DNA from: a virus
Direction: 5' to 3' (one strand)
IMG/VR virus record: IMGVR_UViG_3300043408_000040
Coordinates: 1-62,243 of that record
DNA: 62,243 nt
This document shows positions 48,200 through 57,964 of the stretch, in pieces. A model generated the notes under the pieces. That model saw only the letters and a program-made list of their open reading frames with translations. It was not told the origin of the DNA and made no database searches. The position numbers were made by a program, and so were the translations under genes. Each line of letters begins with the position of its first letter. The first letter of the stretch is position 1.

Positions 48200-48600
48200 A
48201 ACTGCAATTCGTCCCTGTTGAGTGGGTGAACCAGACGTGGCCTCAAGTCGAGGCCTTTATCGCGTCTGCGCTGGAATACTCCAAGGGCGAATACACGGTC
48301 GAGCAAGCCAAGGTCATGGCAACAACAGGGCAGTGGCAGCTTCTGGTAGCGACAACCGAAGAAGGCATTGCCGGCGCCGCGCTGGTGCAGTTCTTCAACC
48401 GGCCGAATGACCGGGTCTGTTTCGTTGTAGCACTTGGTGGCAAGCTCATCATTGCAGCAGAGCCCTTTGAGCAGTTGAAAACTTACGCGGCCTCTATGGG
48501 GGCCACTTGTATTGAGGGCGCTGTGCGGGAATCTGTTGCACGCCTGTGGACACGGTACGGTTTCTCTGAGAAGTACCGAATTGGAGGAGTTAAATTATGA
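48196..48600 (+). CDS. GNAT-like acetyltransferase (134 aa)
   Basis: Short GNAT-like order: 'YTVEQAKVMATTGQWQLLVATTEEGIAGAALVQFF' then 'LKTYAASMGATCIEGAVRESVARLWTRYGFSEKYR'. The acetyl-CoA loop (Q/R-x-x-G-x-G/A) is degenerate, so catalysis is uncertain. Located within internal virion genes with ATGA overlaps. Confidence 0.65.
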   Translation: MKLQFVPVEWVNQTWPQVEAFIASALEYSKGEYTVEQAKVMATTGQWQLLVATTEEGIAGAALVQFFNRPNDRVCFVVALGGKLIIAAEPFEQLKTYAASMGATCIEGAVRESVARLWTRYGFSEKYRIGGVKL

Positions 48601-49646
48601 GCGGTGGCGGATCAACATCAACACAGTCCAACAGCATCTCCCCTTGGATGGAGGAGGCGGCCAAGACGCAGCTTGGCAAAGCCACGGCGCTGACGGACAT
48701 TAACCAGAACCCGTACCAGCAGTACGGCGGCCAGCGCATCGCGGAGTTCAATCCGATGCAGCAGCAATACTTCCAAGGCGTGCAGAACCTGCAGGGCTCC
48801 AGCGCTATCGGTCAAGGTATTGGCGCAGCAGGCGAAGCTACGCAGCGTGCACTCGGCACGTCGTACGGTGCTTACCAGCCCGGGCAGTTCGGCGCGCAGG
48901 CGGGGCAGTATATGGACCCGTACATGCAGAACGTGGTTGACATTCAACAACGTGAAGCACAGCGTCAGGCGGATATTGCGGGCACCCAACGTGGCGCGGA
49001 AGCCGTAAAGTCCGGTGCGTTTGGCGGCAGCCGTCAGGCCATTGTTGATGCAGAAGCTGCGCGCAACTTGGCCACGCAAAAGGGAGACATTCAGGCGCGT
49101 GGCTTGCAGGATGCTTACACCCAGGGCCAAACCCAATTCAACACTGAGCAGCAGCTCGGGGAGCAGTCGCGACAGTACGGTGCAGGCTTGGGGCTTCAGG
49201 GCTTGCAGACAGCGTTGTCCGGTGCATCGCAGTTGGGCGGTTTGGGTTCGACCCAGTTTGGCCAGCAAAAAGACATCCTCAGCGCACAACAGACCGCCGG
49301 CGCACAGCAGCAGGCTCAGGCGCAGGCCGGGCTCACACAAGGTTATGAAGACTTCCTTGCCAAGCAAAAGTACCCGTACCAGCAGTTGGAGTTCATGTCC
49401 AATATCGTGCGCGGCACGCCGTACGGATCAACCACATCTATGTATAGCCCCGGCGCGTCAACAGGCTCGCAGTTGTTGGGTGCAGGCACTTCTTTGGCCG
49501 GCGCAGCGATGCTGGGTGGCTGGAAACCCTTTAACGAGGGCGGTTTGGCCACCGCATACGCCAAAGGCGGCTCAGTATCGGACGCCAAAGTCAAGCGTGA
49601 AACCAAGCGGTCTAGCCTGGTTGACTTGGCACTCTCGCAAATGTAA
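48597..49646 (+). CDS. Internal virion / ejection protein with GG motif (349 aa)
   Basis: Gln/Gly/Ala-rich, mainly helical: 'AAGEATQRALGTSYGAYQPGQFGAQAGQYMDPYMQNVVDIQQREAQRQADIAG' in pieces. Ends 'WKPFNEGGLATAYAKGGSVSDAKVKRETKR', with two GG motifs. Found before the giant proteins; likely part of the internal core ejected with DNA. Confidence 0.75.
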   Translation: MSGGGSTSTQSNSISPWMEEAAKTQLGKATALTDINQNPYQQYGGQRIAEFNPMQQQYFQGVQNLQGSSAIGQGIGAAGEATQRALGTSYGAYQPGQFGAQAGQYMDPYMQNVVDIQQREAQRQADIAGTQRGAEAVKSGAFGGSRQAIVDAEAARNLATQKGDIQARGLQDAYTQGQTQFNTEQQLGEQSRQYGAGLGLQGLQTALSGASQLGGLGSTQFGQQKDILSAQQTAGAQQQAQAQAGLTQGYEDFLAKQKYPYQQLEFMSNIVRGTPYGSTTSMYSPGASTGSQLLGAGTSLAGAAMLGGWKPFNEGGLATAYAKGGSVSDAKVKRETKRSSLVDLALSQM

Positions 49647-49654
49647 GGCTGATC

Positions 49655-51409
49655 ATGGTAAACATCGAGCAAATCACATCTACTCTGGCCAAGATGCCAG
49701 ACCAAGCCCTGCAGCGTTACGCCATGATGCATAAGGATGATCCTTACATCATGTCGCTGGCCGTGTCTGAGTCCAAGCGCCGCAAAGAAATGCGTGCAGC
49801 CGGACAGGCGCAAGCTATGCAGCCTCAGCCCAAGGTGGTTGACCAAGCTGTTTCTGATATGCGTCAAACGGCTCAACTTGCACCCAGCATGCCAGAAGAG
49901 CACGGCATCGGCGCACTGCCCGCCGCCCAACAAATGAACTTTGCTGATGGCGGCATCACTGGTTATGCTGGCGGTGGCAAGATGTATGAAACTCCATACG
50001 ATCGCATGAACCGAGAGAATCGTGAGGCTGCTGCTGCCGAGCAGGCCGCCCGAGAGACTCAAGCTGCAGAGCGCGGAGTGACGCCATATGGCGAGCAAAT
50101 GAGTCGCATGGGAAGTGCTTTTGCAAATATTCCGGGCGAGGTTTTGAAAACACTTGTAAGTGCTCCGGGTTACGGTTTGAGTAACATGATTGGCTCTGGC
50201 TCTTCTCAGCCAGCCGAGGTAGCTCCCGTGGCTCAGCCGCAATACAACCCGGCCGAAGCAACTCGTCGAAGCGCATACGAGCAAGGTGCTGCCAATATGG
50301 ATCAAGCGGCAGCAGCTCGTCCGGCCGCGGGCCAAATGGCTGCATATCAATCCGGCCCATCCGTGGCTCGTGCGCCTGCGGCCCCTGCGCAATCCATCGA
50401 AGATCGTTTCCTTGATTCTCAAAAGAGAATGACTGAGCAGCCAAATCCATTTGCAGCTCAAGAGTCCGCAATGTCGGATGAAGAGAAAAAACTGGCAGAG
50501 CAAAACCTGGCTGGCGTAAAGGCCTCGCAAGAAAAATTCAAAGATGCCTTTGCTGGCAGAGAAGCCCGCTTGAGTGAAAAAGCAAAAGAACTGGAAAAGT
50601 CCAAGGACACCAACACCGGCTTGGCATTCCTTGAGGCCGGCTTGGCCATGATGTCCACTCCGGGCGGATTGGCTACAGCTATCGGCAAAGGCGCACGCGA
50701 AGGTACTGCAAAGTATGCTGCCGGCATTGACAAGCTCCGCTCGGCTCAAGACAAGCTGGACGAGGCAAAAGATCGCATTGAAGAACTCAAGCTCAATCGC
50801 GCCGAATTGTCTGACAAAGAGCTGCGTGAAGCTGAACTCGGCATTCAAAAGACTGTTGTCAAGGGCAAGAGGGATGCGCTTGATGCATCTAAGGCCTTGT
50901 ACGGCAAACAGTCTGATCTGGCTAAGGATGTCACAAAAGCCACTATTGAGGTGGAGCAAAAAGCCTTGGATCGTGCGTCTCATGAGCGCACCGCCGGTGC
51001 TGCTGCCGCCATTGCCCGCAAATCTGAAGTTCAGTTCGTTAATGACTGGCTTGCAAAACCAGAGAACAAGGGCAAATCGTTCTCCGATGCGTATGCTGCA
51101 TTTAAGTCTGTCGGACCGGCTGCTGAGCGCAATGATATTACCGGCTTGAAATCTGTAAGAGCTGGGCTAAGCAAAGATCTCGAAGACTACAGGATCACGC
51201 CATCGGAGCGTGTGGCAAAGCAGGCTCGAATTGAAGAAATTGATAATCAAATTCTTTCTTTGTCTGGAGCTGCATCATCAAAATCAGCTCCAACTTCCGC
51301 CATGCCATTGCCAGCAAATGCCTCCGCAGACACTTTAAAGGTGGGAACCATTTACCAAACGGCAAAAGGTCCGGCAAAATGGACGGGTTCCGGGTTTTCG
51401 CCCATCTAA
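49655..51409 (+). CDS. Internal virion protein with GG motif (584 aa)
   Basis: Helical coiled coils such as 'MDQAAAARPAAGQMAAYQSGPSVARAP' and 'KLDEAKDRIEELKLNRAELSDKELREAELGI', 'FADGGITGYAGGGKMYE' near residue 96, and a short Pro-rich terminal segment. Likely an ejected core protein or scaffold of the internal core, by position between two other large proteins. Confidence 0.75.
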   Translation: MVNIEQITSTLAKMPDQALQRYAMMHKDDPYIMSLAVSESKRRKEMRAAGQAQAMQPQPKVVDQAVSDMRQTAQLAPSMPEEHGIGALPAAQQMNFADGGITGYAGGGKMYETPYDRMNRENREAAAAEQAARETQAAERGVTPYGEQMSRMGSAFANIPGEVLKTLVSAPGYGLSNMIGSGSSQPAEVAPVAQPQYNPAEATRRSAYEQGAANMDQAAAARPAAGQMAAYQSGPSVARAPAAPAQSIEDRFLDSQKRMTEQPNPFAAQESAMSDEEKKLAEQNLAGVKASQEKFKDAFAGREARLSEKAKELEKSKDTNTGLAFLEAGLAMMSTPGGLATAIGKGAREGTAKYAAGIDKLRSAQDKLDEAKDRIEELKLNRAELSDKELREAELGIQKTVVKGKRDALDASKALYGKQSDLAKDVTKATIEVEQKALDRASHERTAGAAAAIARKSEVQFVNDWLAKPENKGKSFSDAYAAFKSVGPAAERNDITGLKSVRAGLSKDLEDYRITPSERVAKQARIEEIDNQILSLSGAASSKSAPTSAMPLPANASADTLKVGTIYQTAKGPAKWTGSGFSPI

Positions 51410-51421
51410 TAGGAGTTTTCA

Positions 51422-54400
51422 ATGGCAAAAGAGTTTTCGCTGGAAGAAGCGCTTGGTACAAAAAAACAAACTGCCAATGAATTCTCACTGGAGGAGGCCC
51501 TTGGCAAGAAGCCTGAGCGCACCTACGGCGAAGCTGCTACCGACATTGGTGCCAAGTTTGTATCTGGCCTTGGCAGTCTGATTCAACAGCCTGGCCAGCT
51601 GTACGGCCTGGCTACTGGAGCCATCAAGGAAAAAGATTTCGGCACGACTGGCGCTCAAGGCATCGGCCAAGAAATGCAGGAATGGGCTAAAGAGCACACC
51701 TCCAAAGCGCTGCTGGCAAAAGAGGCCGAGACGGCTAGAAAGGCTCAAGAGGCCGAGAAGACTGGTGGCCAGTGGGCTGCATTCAAAGCTCAAGCTGGTG
51801 CCATGCTGTCTGATCCAGCCCAGTTGACGGCATTCCTCGCAGAGCAAACTCCGCAGGCAATTCCATCCATCATTGCCGCCCTGATTCCGGGTGCCGGTCC
51901 TGGTGTTGCTGCCGAGCTTCGTGCTGCTCAAGTTGCGGCGAAATCCGCCACCACTGTTGCTGCAAAAGAAGCCGCTGAAGCCGCTGTTGCAAGTGCTGTG
52001 CAAAAAGCCACGGCAAGCCAAGTCGCCCGAGGTGCTGCTGCAGCCAAGGGTGTTGGTGCGGTTCAGCAGGGTGCTGACATCGGTGCTGGCGCATACGAGG
52101 ATATTTACAAGAAGTTGATAGAGGGTGGCGCGTCAGAACCCGAGGCCGCCGACAAAGCGATCAACTTGGCTCGCGCCGCAGGTGTTGGCGGTGGTGCTTT
52201 GTCGTTGCTGGCTGCAAAGCTGCCCGGCGCACAGGCATTTGAGCGGGCCTTGGCTGGTGAGAAAATTGGCGCAAAAGGCATCCTTGGCAAGGCCGCCGCA
52301 ATTGGGGCTGGTGCCCTCAAAGAGATTCCCGGCGAGCAGTTTGAAGAGGTCGGTGGCAAGGCTCTGCAGAACTTGGCAATGCGTCAGGTTAATCCAGAGC
52401 AGTCGTTGACAGAAGGCCTTGGCATCACTGCCGCTCAAGCAGCCATTGGCGCTGCTGGCATGGGCGGTGTTGGTGGCGCCTTGAGCGGCCGACAGCCAGA
52501 AGCCGCTGCACGCACCACCACAACCACCGCAGAGCGATCACAGCCAGAGATTGCTCCAACGCCAGAAATGATGCAGGCTCAACTCGCAGAGCAAAAAGCT
52601 GTTGAGCTTGAAATGCAGCAGAACAAGCAGCGTGCGGCGATGGATCGCTCGGCCGAAAACATGATGGGCGGTGCAGGGCAAGCCAACCAAGAATTGCTAA
52701 CTCAGGCGCGAATTCGCAAAGAGCAACAAGAGCGCGCCGCTGCAGCGGAAGAAAAGGCCGCTGAAGCCGAACGCAAAAAAGCATTGCGTGCCGAGCGAGT
52801 AAGGATTGCTGGTACTCAGTACAGTAGCGATCCTGCACTCAACGAGGTTTTGCGCACCAAAGCCATTGCTGAATTTGATGCGGCGAATGCTCCAAAGGTT
52901 GAGGCACCAAAGATTCCGGAATTTCAGCCAACAAAGACCATCGAGCAGACCACTCCAATCGCCCAGCCTGAAGGCATCAACATTCTCAGGGGAATGGAGT
53001 CTCGCAATGCCGACTTGATGTCCGCGATCGGCGAGCGCCGTGCAGCAGAGCAAGCAACCGCAGAAGCAAAAGCCAGAACAGCTGAAGTCAAAAAAGCAGA
53101 GGAAACCAAGAAGGCTGAAGTTTCTCGTGCGGACGTTGACCAGCGTGTTGCTCAGGTTGAAAACTTCTTGATGTCTCCGGCAAAGAAGACTCAGCAAGAG
53201 ACAGCCGACTACATGGCTGGAGTTGTTCCAGAAATGCAAAAGGATTTCCTTGCGCTGCTGGATGAAGACATGAGTCAACCTCTGACGCCAGAGCAAACCA
53301 AAGCGCTGAAAGACCAAATTCGTCAACGCCTGCAACCAGAAGTGGCGGCCGAAGAGGATGTCCAGCGCACTCCGTTCAAGCGCTTCTTGGCATCGAAGGG
53401 CATGAACACCAAGGACGTTCAGGACATTTTTGGAGAGAACGCCTATCGCGCAAACCAGCAACTACCAGGCTCCGTTAGGGCAACCGGCCCTCGCCTGGAT
53501 ATGCTTGCGGAAGCCGCTGTGCAGGAGGGGTTTCTAAAAGAAGAGGATGTAGATCAGCTCGTCCAAATGATTAAGGATGAGTTTGGTGGAGAGCAGCAGA
53601 CCCCTGTTGGGATGGCTGATGAGCGAGCCGCATCGGAATATGAGGCCGAGCGCGAAAATGAGGTCATGAGTCGGGCTGGTGTTATTGGCCTTGATACCAA
53701 GGGCATGACTGTCGATGAGGTTGCAACTCGACTCGATCGAATCGAGCGCCAGCGTGAAGTCAAGCGCAAGCAGTATTCAAAAGATGTTGATGGCTTCGCT
53801 GATTTGCCGACGGCGGAACAGGATCGAATCATTGATGTAATGACCGATCGCTTTGGTGAGCCTCAAGTTTTTGATGTGGAGCGAGCCGAACAAGAGGGTC
53901 AGATTGTTCGAGAAAAAGGTCTTCCACCAGAAGGCCCGGCCACCGAAACTCTTGAGGCAAAAACAGAAAAGGGTGGATGGAAAATTGAGCCAGAAGAGCA
54001 GAGGATTGAGCGGGAATTGACTGGCAAGAACTTCATGCAAGTCGCTCAATGGGCTGTTGATAGTGCGCCCAATGCCTTCTATCGCACCATTGCAGAAAAA
54101 GTTCAGTCGCGCCTGCGTGAATATCAGCGCAAGGGTGTTGAGTTTGACTTCAAGCTGCACACCGGGACAACTCGCTCCAGCGGCATGCGCGGGCGAGCTG
54201 GCGCTGTTGAGTTCACTTGGGAGCGTCAGGGTTCGACCAAGGGCTCAAAAATGGAGATGCACCTTAACGGGGCTGCATCCATCAACAATCAATCCGGTTA
54301 TGCGCCGGGCGTTCAGTACGACACCATTCTTCATGAGTTGCTGCATGCCGCTCTGAGGACGCAAACAAGATTCCTGCCAGAGACGGATCAGCTCTACAAA

Positions 54401-57400
54401 GACCTGATGGAGCTTAACAACAAGGTTATAGCGGCCTTCAACAAGCAGGCAAAAGAAGGCGCACTTCCACCGGTAATGATGGATTACTACCGCCGAGAAA
54501 ACAACGTTCTCGCCACGCCAGATGAGCTTATTTCCTGGGGCATGACCGACAAGGGTGTTCAGAATTGGCTGGACACAATTAAGGTCGGAGAGAAGAGCGT
54601 TCTCACAAAGCTGGTTGAATTGATGCGCAAAGTGCTTGGCCTTGGAAAGCCGTACGAATCCGCTTTTGAGAAACTGGTGCGCACAACAGACTCGCTGCTT
54701 GATGTTGATGTTGGCTCGATCGAAGGCAACATGATGGATGCTGGGTTTGGCATGGGCGTCGCAAAGAAGGCAACATCCACATCGAAGCCTGTGCAGCAGA
54801 CGCTATTCAGGGAGGTTACATCAAAGAAGACGGAAGCCCGCACGCCGAACGAGATCGGACAGAAATCGCTTGACATCATGAGCTCCACCGGCATGCAGCT
54901 GCCACCAGTTGCGCCAGGGCAGATCGAGCGCCTGAAGGCTGCCGCCAAGTCCGCAGTCGAAGACCCTGCATTGACGTCTGCATCCGCAAAGAAGGCGATC
55001 GTCAAGTTCTTGGACAAGATGGAAGTTGCCGCCTTCTCTGGTGATGCCGCTTTCAACAACGACATTCGTCGCAACCTGATCGCCGATTTGAACGAGCACC
55101 CAGAAGTCATGGGCATGCTGCTGGAAGCCAGCCAATCCCAGGCCGTCCACTCGGATGCACTGGCCAGCCAGTTCATCATCGACGGTGGCATTGCCTATGA
55201 TCCTGAAGCCAAGAAATGGGTGTCGGTCAAAAAGGAAGACAACTTCATCGTACTGGCCAAGAAAATCGATAAGGTCGCAAACAAGTACGGCCTGACCAAA
55301 GAGCAGGCTGAGCGCGTTGCTCACACCTACTTCGTGGCCAAGCGGTTCAAGTCACTGCTGGCCAAGCAGCGCGGCCGTGAGTCTGAGATCGCACGACTGG
55401 AAGATGAGCTGGCTTCTGAGAATGCGAACATCAAGAGATACATCGAGGAAAACGATTACGAAAAGGCGAACACTTCGGAGCGCGCCAAGAACGACATTAA
55501 GAGCGAGATCAAAAAGCTGAAAGAGGCTGAGGTCAAGATTGATGCAAGTCAGATTGCAATGATCGAGCCTGGCATGAGCCTGGCTGAAAACATGCCAGAG
55601 CTGAAGGACATCAGCGACACATGGCAGGCCATCCGATCCAGCGCAGCAAGAGCCATGGTTGATGGTGGATTGTGGAGCATGAAGCAATCAGAAGAAATGC
55701 TGGACAACATCGACTACGTGCCCTTCTATCGTGAAGAGCAGCTTGAAGAGGGTGGTGGCCCGCAAGAGTTTGTCAAAGGTCTTGAAGTAAAGGCGCAGGA
55801 ATACCGCCTGAAGGGCTCCGGCTCGCCAGTGAACGACGTGTTCGACAACATGGTGCGCTGGACCCAGTACGCCATCAACCGATCTGTGCGCAACCACAAA
55901 GCGTTGCAGATGGTTGACATCGGAACAAAGCTGCAAGTCGGTGATGGAAAGATGGCTGAGAAGGTCGGAAAGATGGATTCCAAGCAGAACACTATTCGCG
56001 TGTTCAGAAATGGAAAGCAAGAAATTTACAAAATGGCCGACCCGTTGTACGTCGATGCGTTCTCGTCCATCAGCAACGTGACAATTCCAAGCCTGAAGTT
56101 CTTCACTTGGTTCTCCAACCTGCTGCGTGAATCTGTGGTTCTTTATCCGCTGTTCTCGGTGGCCCAGGTTCCGCAGGATGCGATCTCCGCCATGTTCAGC
56201 TCTGGCTTGAAGCCGCAGTACGCATTGCGCATTCCAGTCATGGCCGTCAAGGAATTCATCAAGACCTTGAACAAGAGCAGCGCGACGCACAACCTGCTGA
56301 AGTCCTATGGCGCAACCGGCGTGCGAGATTTCTCTGCTGCTGTGGCTCGCAAGGACATCGAGATTGCCGCCGGCCTGAAAGCTGAAAAAGGCCTGGGTGG
56401 AAGGATCAAGGAGGGCTTGAGCCACATCGCCATGGCTGCTGACAACTCTGTCCGTCAGGCCGTGTACGACGCATCCGTTGCGCAGGGTTTGTCGAAAGCT
56501 GAAGCGCTTGAGAAGTCGTTCGACATCATCAACTTCCGTCGCCGTGGCACCAGCAAGATGATCAACCTCATGGGTCAGGTTGTGCCGTTCTTCTACGCCT
56601 ACATGTCCGTGCAGCGCACAGCGTACAAGACCATCACTGGCGTTGGCATCTCTCCGCAAAAGCGCTCGGAGGCCATGAAGACTCTGGCTGCTACGTCTGG
56701 TGCGGTTATGGCCTTGGCGCTGTTCTACACGATGATGAACGCTGGCGATGACGAGTACGAGAAGACTCCGACAGCAGTGCGCGATCGCACCCTGAACATC
56801 CCCGGCACAGGCGGCATGCGTATTCCTTTGCGACCAGACTTGTTCTTGTTCCCAAAGGTGATCACAGAGCACCTGTACCACATGATCACGGATGACGGCC
56901 TGTCTGACGGCGCCAAGTTCCGCAAGTCGGTTGCCGACGGCATGGCCAATGCTGTGCTGAGCCCTCAGCCGATTCCGCAAGCGATCAAGCCTGCGTTTGA
57001 GGTGGCCATCAACTACGACTTCTTCCAGGGTCGTCCGCTGATTGGCCAGTTCGAGAAGCAGAAAGAAGCCGAGCGCCAGTTCAACGACAACACCTCCGAG
57101 TTCTCGAAGATGCTTGGCCAGTTCGGTGTTTCGCCAATCGCTGCAGACCATGTGATCCGAGGCATGTTTGGCTCGGCTGGCGGCCTGTTCCTGTACGGCA
57201 CAAACTTCATGCTGAACAGTGATCCTGACGTACCACGCCCAGAGCTGTCTTTGCGTGACGCCATGGCTGCGCTGCCGGGCACAAGCGGCTTCGTCACTAA
57301 GGCAAGCGAGAACGCACTGAAGAATGACTTCTTCGCTTTGCGCGACGAGGTCGAGAAGACCAAGAACACTTACAACGACATCAAGATGCGCAGCCCGCAA

Positions 57401-57643
57401 GAGCTGGAGCAATTCCTGTCGGATGAAAAGAACATCGCTCGACTCGGCTTGGCCAAGGGCACGGAGAAAATTGGCATGCAACTGTCGAAGATTCGCCGCG
57501 CAATTACCCAGATCACCAACGCACCAAGCGACCTGTACTCGGCAAGCGAAAAGACTTCCGCGATCAAGGAGCTGCGTCAGGTTGAGAAGGATATGCTGAA
57601 GTCGATCGACCTCGGTGAAATGCGAAAGCAGGCTCAACTCTGA
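51422..57643 (+). CDS. Giant internal virion protein with HExxH protease motif and LPD38-like end (2073 aa)
   Basis: Begins with two tandem 'KEFSLEEALG' repeats (residues 3-12 and 20-29), then Ala-rich helices and coiled coils. A zinc-protease motif H971-E-L-L-H975 sits in 'TILHELLHAALRTQ'. The last 450 residues contain 'FFYAYMSVQRTAYKTITG', a hydrophobic helix 'GAVMALALFYTMM' and 'FFQGRPLIG', resembling large-polyvalent-protein domain LPD38. Such proteins are ejected with DNA and may form the channel or cut peptidoglycan or protein on entry. Confidence 0.85.
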   Translation: MAKEFSLEEALGTKKQTANEFSLEEALGKKPERTYGEAATDIGAKFVSGLGSLIQQPGQLYGLATGAIKEKDFGTTGAQGIGQEMQEWAKEHTSKALLAKEAETARKAQEAEKTGGQWAAFKAQAGAMLSDPAQLTAFLAEQTPQAIPSIIAALIPGAGPGVAAELRAAQVAAKSATTVAAKEAAEAAVASAVQKATASQVARGAAAAKGVGAVQQGADIGAGAYEDIYKKLIEGGASEPEAADKAINLARAAGVGGGALSLLAAKLPGAQAFERALAGEKIGAKGILGKAAAIGAGALKEIPGEQFEEVGGKALQNLAMRQVNPEQSLTEGLGITAAQAAIGAAGMGGVGGALSGRQPEAAARTTTTTAERSQPEIAPTPEMMQAQLAEQKAVELEMQQNKQRAAMDRSAENMMGGAGQANQELLTQARIRKEQQERAAAAEEKAAEAERKKALRAERVRIAGTQYSSDPALNEVLRTKAIAEFDAANAPKVEAPKIPEFQPTKTIEQTTPIAQPEGINILRGMESRNADLMSAIGERRAAEQATAEAKARTAEVKKAEETKKAEVSRADVDQRVAQVENFLMSPAKKTQQETADYMAGVVPEMQKDFLALLDEDMSQPLTPEQTKALKDQIRQRLQPEVAAEEDVQRTPFKRFLASKGMNTKDVQDIFGENAYRANQQLPGSVRATGPRLDMLAEAAVQEGFLKEEDVDQLVQMIKDEFGGEQQTPVGMADERAASEYEAERENEVMSRAGVIGLDTKGMTVDEVATRLDRIERQREVKRKQYSKDVDGFADLPTAEQDRIIDVMTDRFGEPQVFDVERAEQEGQIVREKGLPPEGPATETLEAKTEKGGWKIEPEEQRIERELTGKNFMQVAQWAVDSAPNAFYRTIAEKVQSRLREYQRKGVEFDFKLHTGTTRSSGMRGRAGAVEFTWERQGSTKGSKMEMHLNGAASINNQSGYAPGVQYDTILHELLHAALRTQTRFLPETDQLYKDLMELNNKVIAAFNKQAKEGALPPVMMDYYRRENNVLATPDELISWGMTDKGVQNWLDTIKVGEKSVLTKLVELMRKVLGLGKPYESAFEKLVRTTDSLLDVDVGSIEGNMMDAGFGMGVAKKATSTSKPVQQTLFREVTSKKTEARTPNEIGQKSLDIMSSTGMQLPPVAPGQIERLKAAAKSAVEDPALTSASAKKAIVKFLDKMEVAAFSGDAAFNNDIRRNLIADLNEHPEVMGMLLEASQSQAVHSDALASQFIIDGGIAYDPEAKKWVSVKKEDNFIVLAKKIDKVANKYGLTKEQAERVAHTYFVAKRFKSLLAKQRGRESEIARLEDELASENANIKRYIEENDYEKANTSERAKNDIKSEIKKLKEAEVKIDASQIAMIEPGMSLAENMPELKDISDTWQAIRSSAARAMVDGGLWSMKQSEEMLDNIDYVPFYREEQLEEGGGPQEFVKGLEVKAQEYRLKGSGSPVNDVFDNMVRWTQYAINRSVRNHKALQMVDIGTKLQVGDGKMAEKVGKMDSKQNTIRVFRNGKQEIYKMADPLYVDAFSSISNVTIPSLKFFTWFSNLLRESVVLYPLFSVAQVPQDAISAMFSSGLKPQYALRIPVMAVKEFIKTLNKSSATHNLLKSYGATGVRDFSAAVARKDIEIAAGLKAEKGLGGRIKEGLSHIAMAADNSVRQAVYDASVAQGLSKAEALEKSFDIINFRRRGTSKMINLMGQVVPFFYAYMSVQRTAYKTITGVGISPQKRSEAMKTLAATSGAVMALALFYTMMNAGDDEYEKTPTAVRDRTLNIPGTGGMRIPLRPDLFLFPKVITEHLYHMITDDGLSDGAKFRKSVADGMANAVLSPQPIPQAIKPAFEVAINYDFFQGRPLIGQFEKQKEAERQFNDNTSEFSKMLGQFGVSPIAADHVIRGMFGSAGGLFLYGTNFMLNSDPDVPRPELSLRDAMAALPGTSGFVTKASENALKNDFFALRDEVEKTKNTYNDIKMRSPQELEQFLSDEKNIARLGLAKGTEKIGMQLSKIRRAITQITNAPSDLYSASEKTSAIKELRQVEKDMLKSIDLGEMRKQAQL

Positions 57644-57649
57644 CGGAAA

Positions 57650-57672
57650 AGAACTTCCACAGTGGAAGTTCT
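57650..57672. repeat. Perfect 23-base dyad at convergent gene ends
   Basis: AGAACTTCCAC-A-GTGGAAGTTCT, 11-base arms around a single A, between the rightward structural module (ends 57643) and leftward operon (ends 57689). A T run is absent on both strands, so it is not a standard intrinsic terminator. It may pause both polymerases or bind a dimeric protein. Confidence 0.75.
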
Positions 57673-57688
57673 GATCACATCATGGTAT

Positions 57689-57964
57689 TCATTTCTCGCT
57701 AAACAAGATTCCAATAGTTTTGTTTAGCGCAGAAAGCTCATCCAGCTTGTGGATGGCCCACATGCGCTTTTGTCCATGGATTCCGTTGAGGCTTCCACGA
57801 TGGCAATCGGCGCAAAGTGGCATGGATGTGAACCACTGACCTTGGTCGATCTCGTGGCATTCGCTTGGGCCTGATCCACCGCACACCACGCAGTCCATCT
57901 CCTTGATCCGCGTGATGTGCTCCCGCTCTAATGCGGTGGGTGCCTTCTTATTTTTTGACTGCAT
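57689..57964 (-). CDS. HNH nuclease (Ref/NinG-like, last gene of early operon)
   Basis: About 91 residues. 'CVVCGGSGPSECHEIDQG' gives two Cys pairs and the first His, 'MPLCADCHRGSLNGIHG' gives the HNH pair. The C-terminus 'MWAIHKLDELSALNKTI' is helical. It resembles Ref/Rap-type HNH nucleases of phage recombination modules. The start is uncertain: ATG at 57964 preferred to a TTG at 57982. It overlaps the gene upstream by 17 bases. Confidence 0.78.
   Translation of the reverse strand: MQSKNKKAPTALEREHITRIKEMDCVVCGGSGPSECHEIDQGQWFTSMPLCADCHRGSLNGIHGQKRMWAIHKLDELSALNKTIGILFSEK

Noticed and set aside
49343-50983. Leftward frame of 546 codons over the internal virion genes
   Set aside because: It lies antisense to the 49655-51409 gene with low-complexity composition; nothing supports its start.
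55688-57637. Long leftward open frame of 649 codons
   Set aside because: It is the reverse of the giant virion gene, lacks a ribosome site, and has a composition expected of a complementary frame (Leu/Val/His-rich, no motifs).
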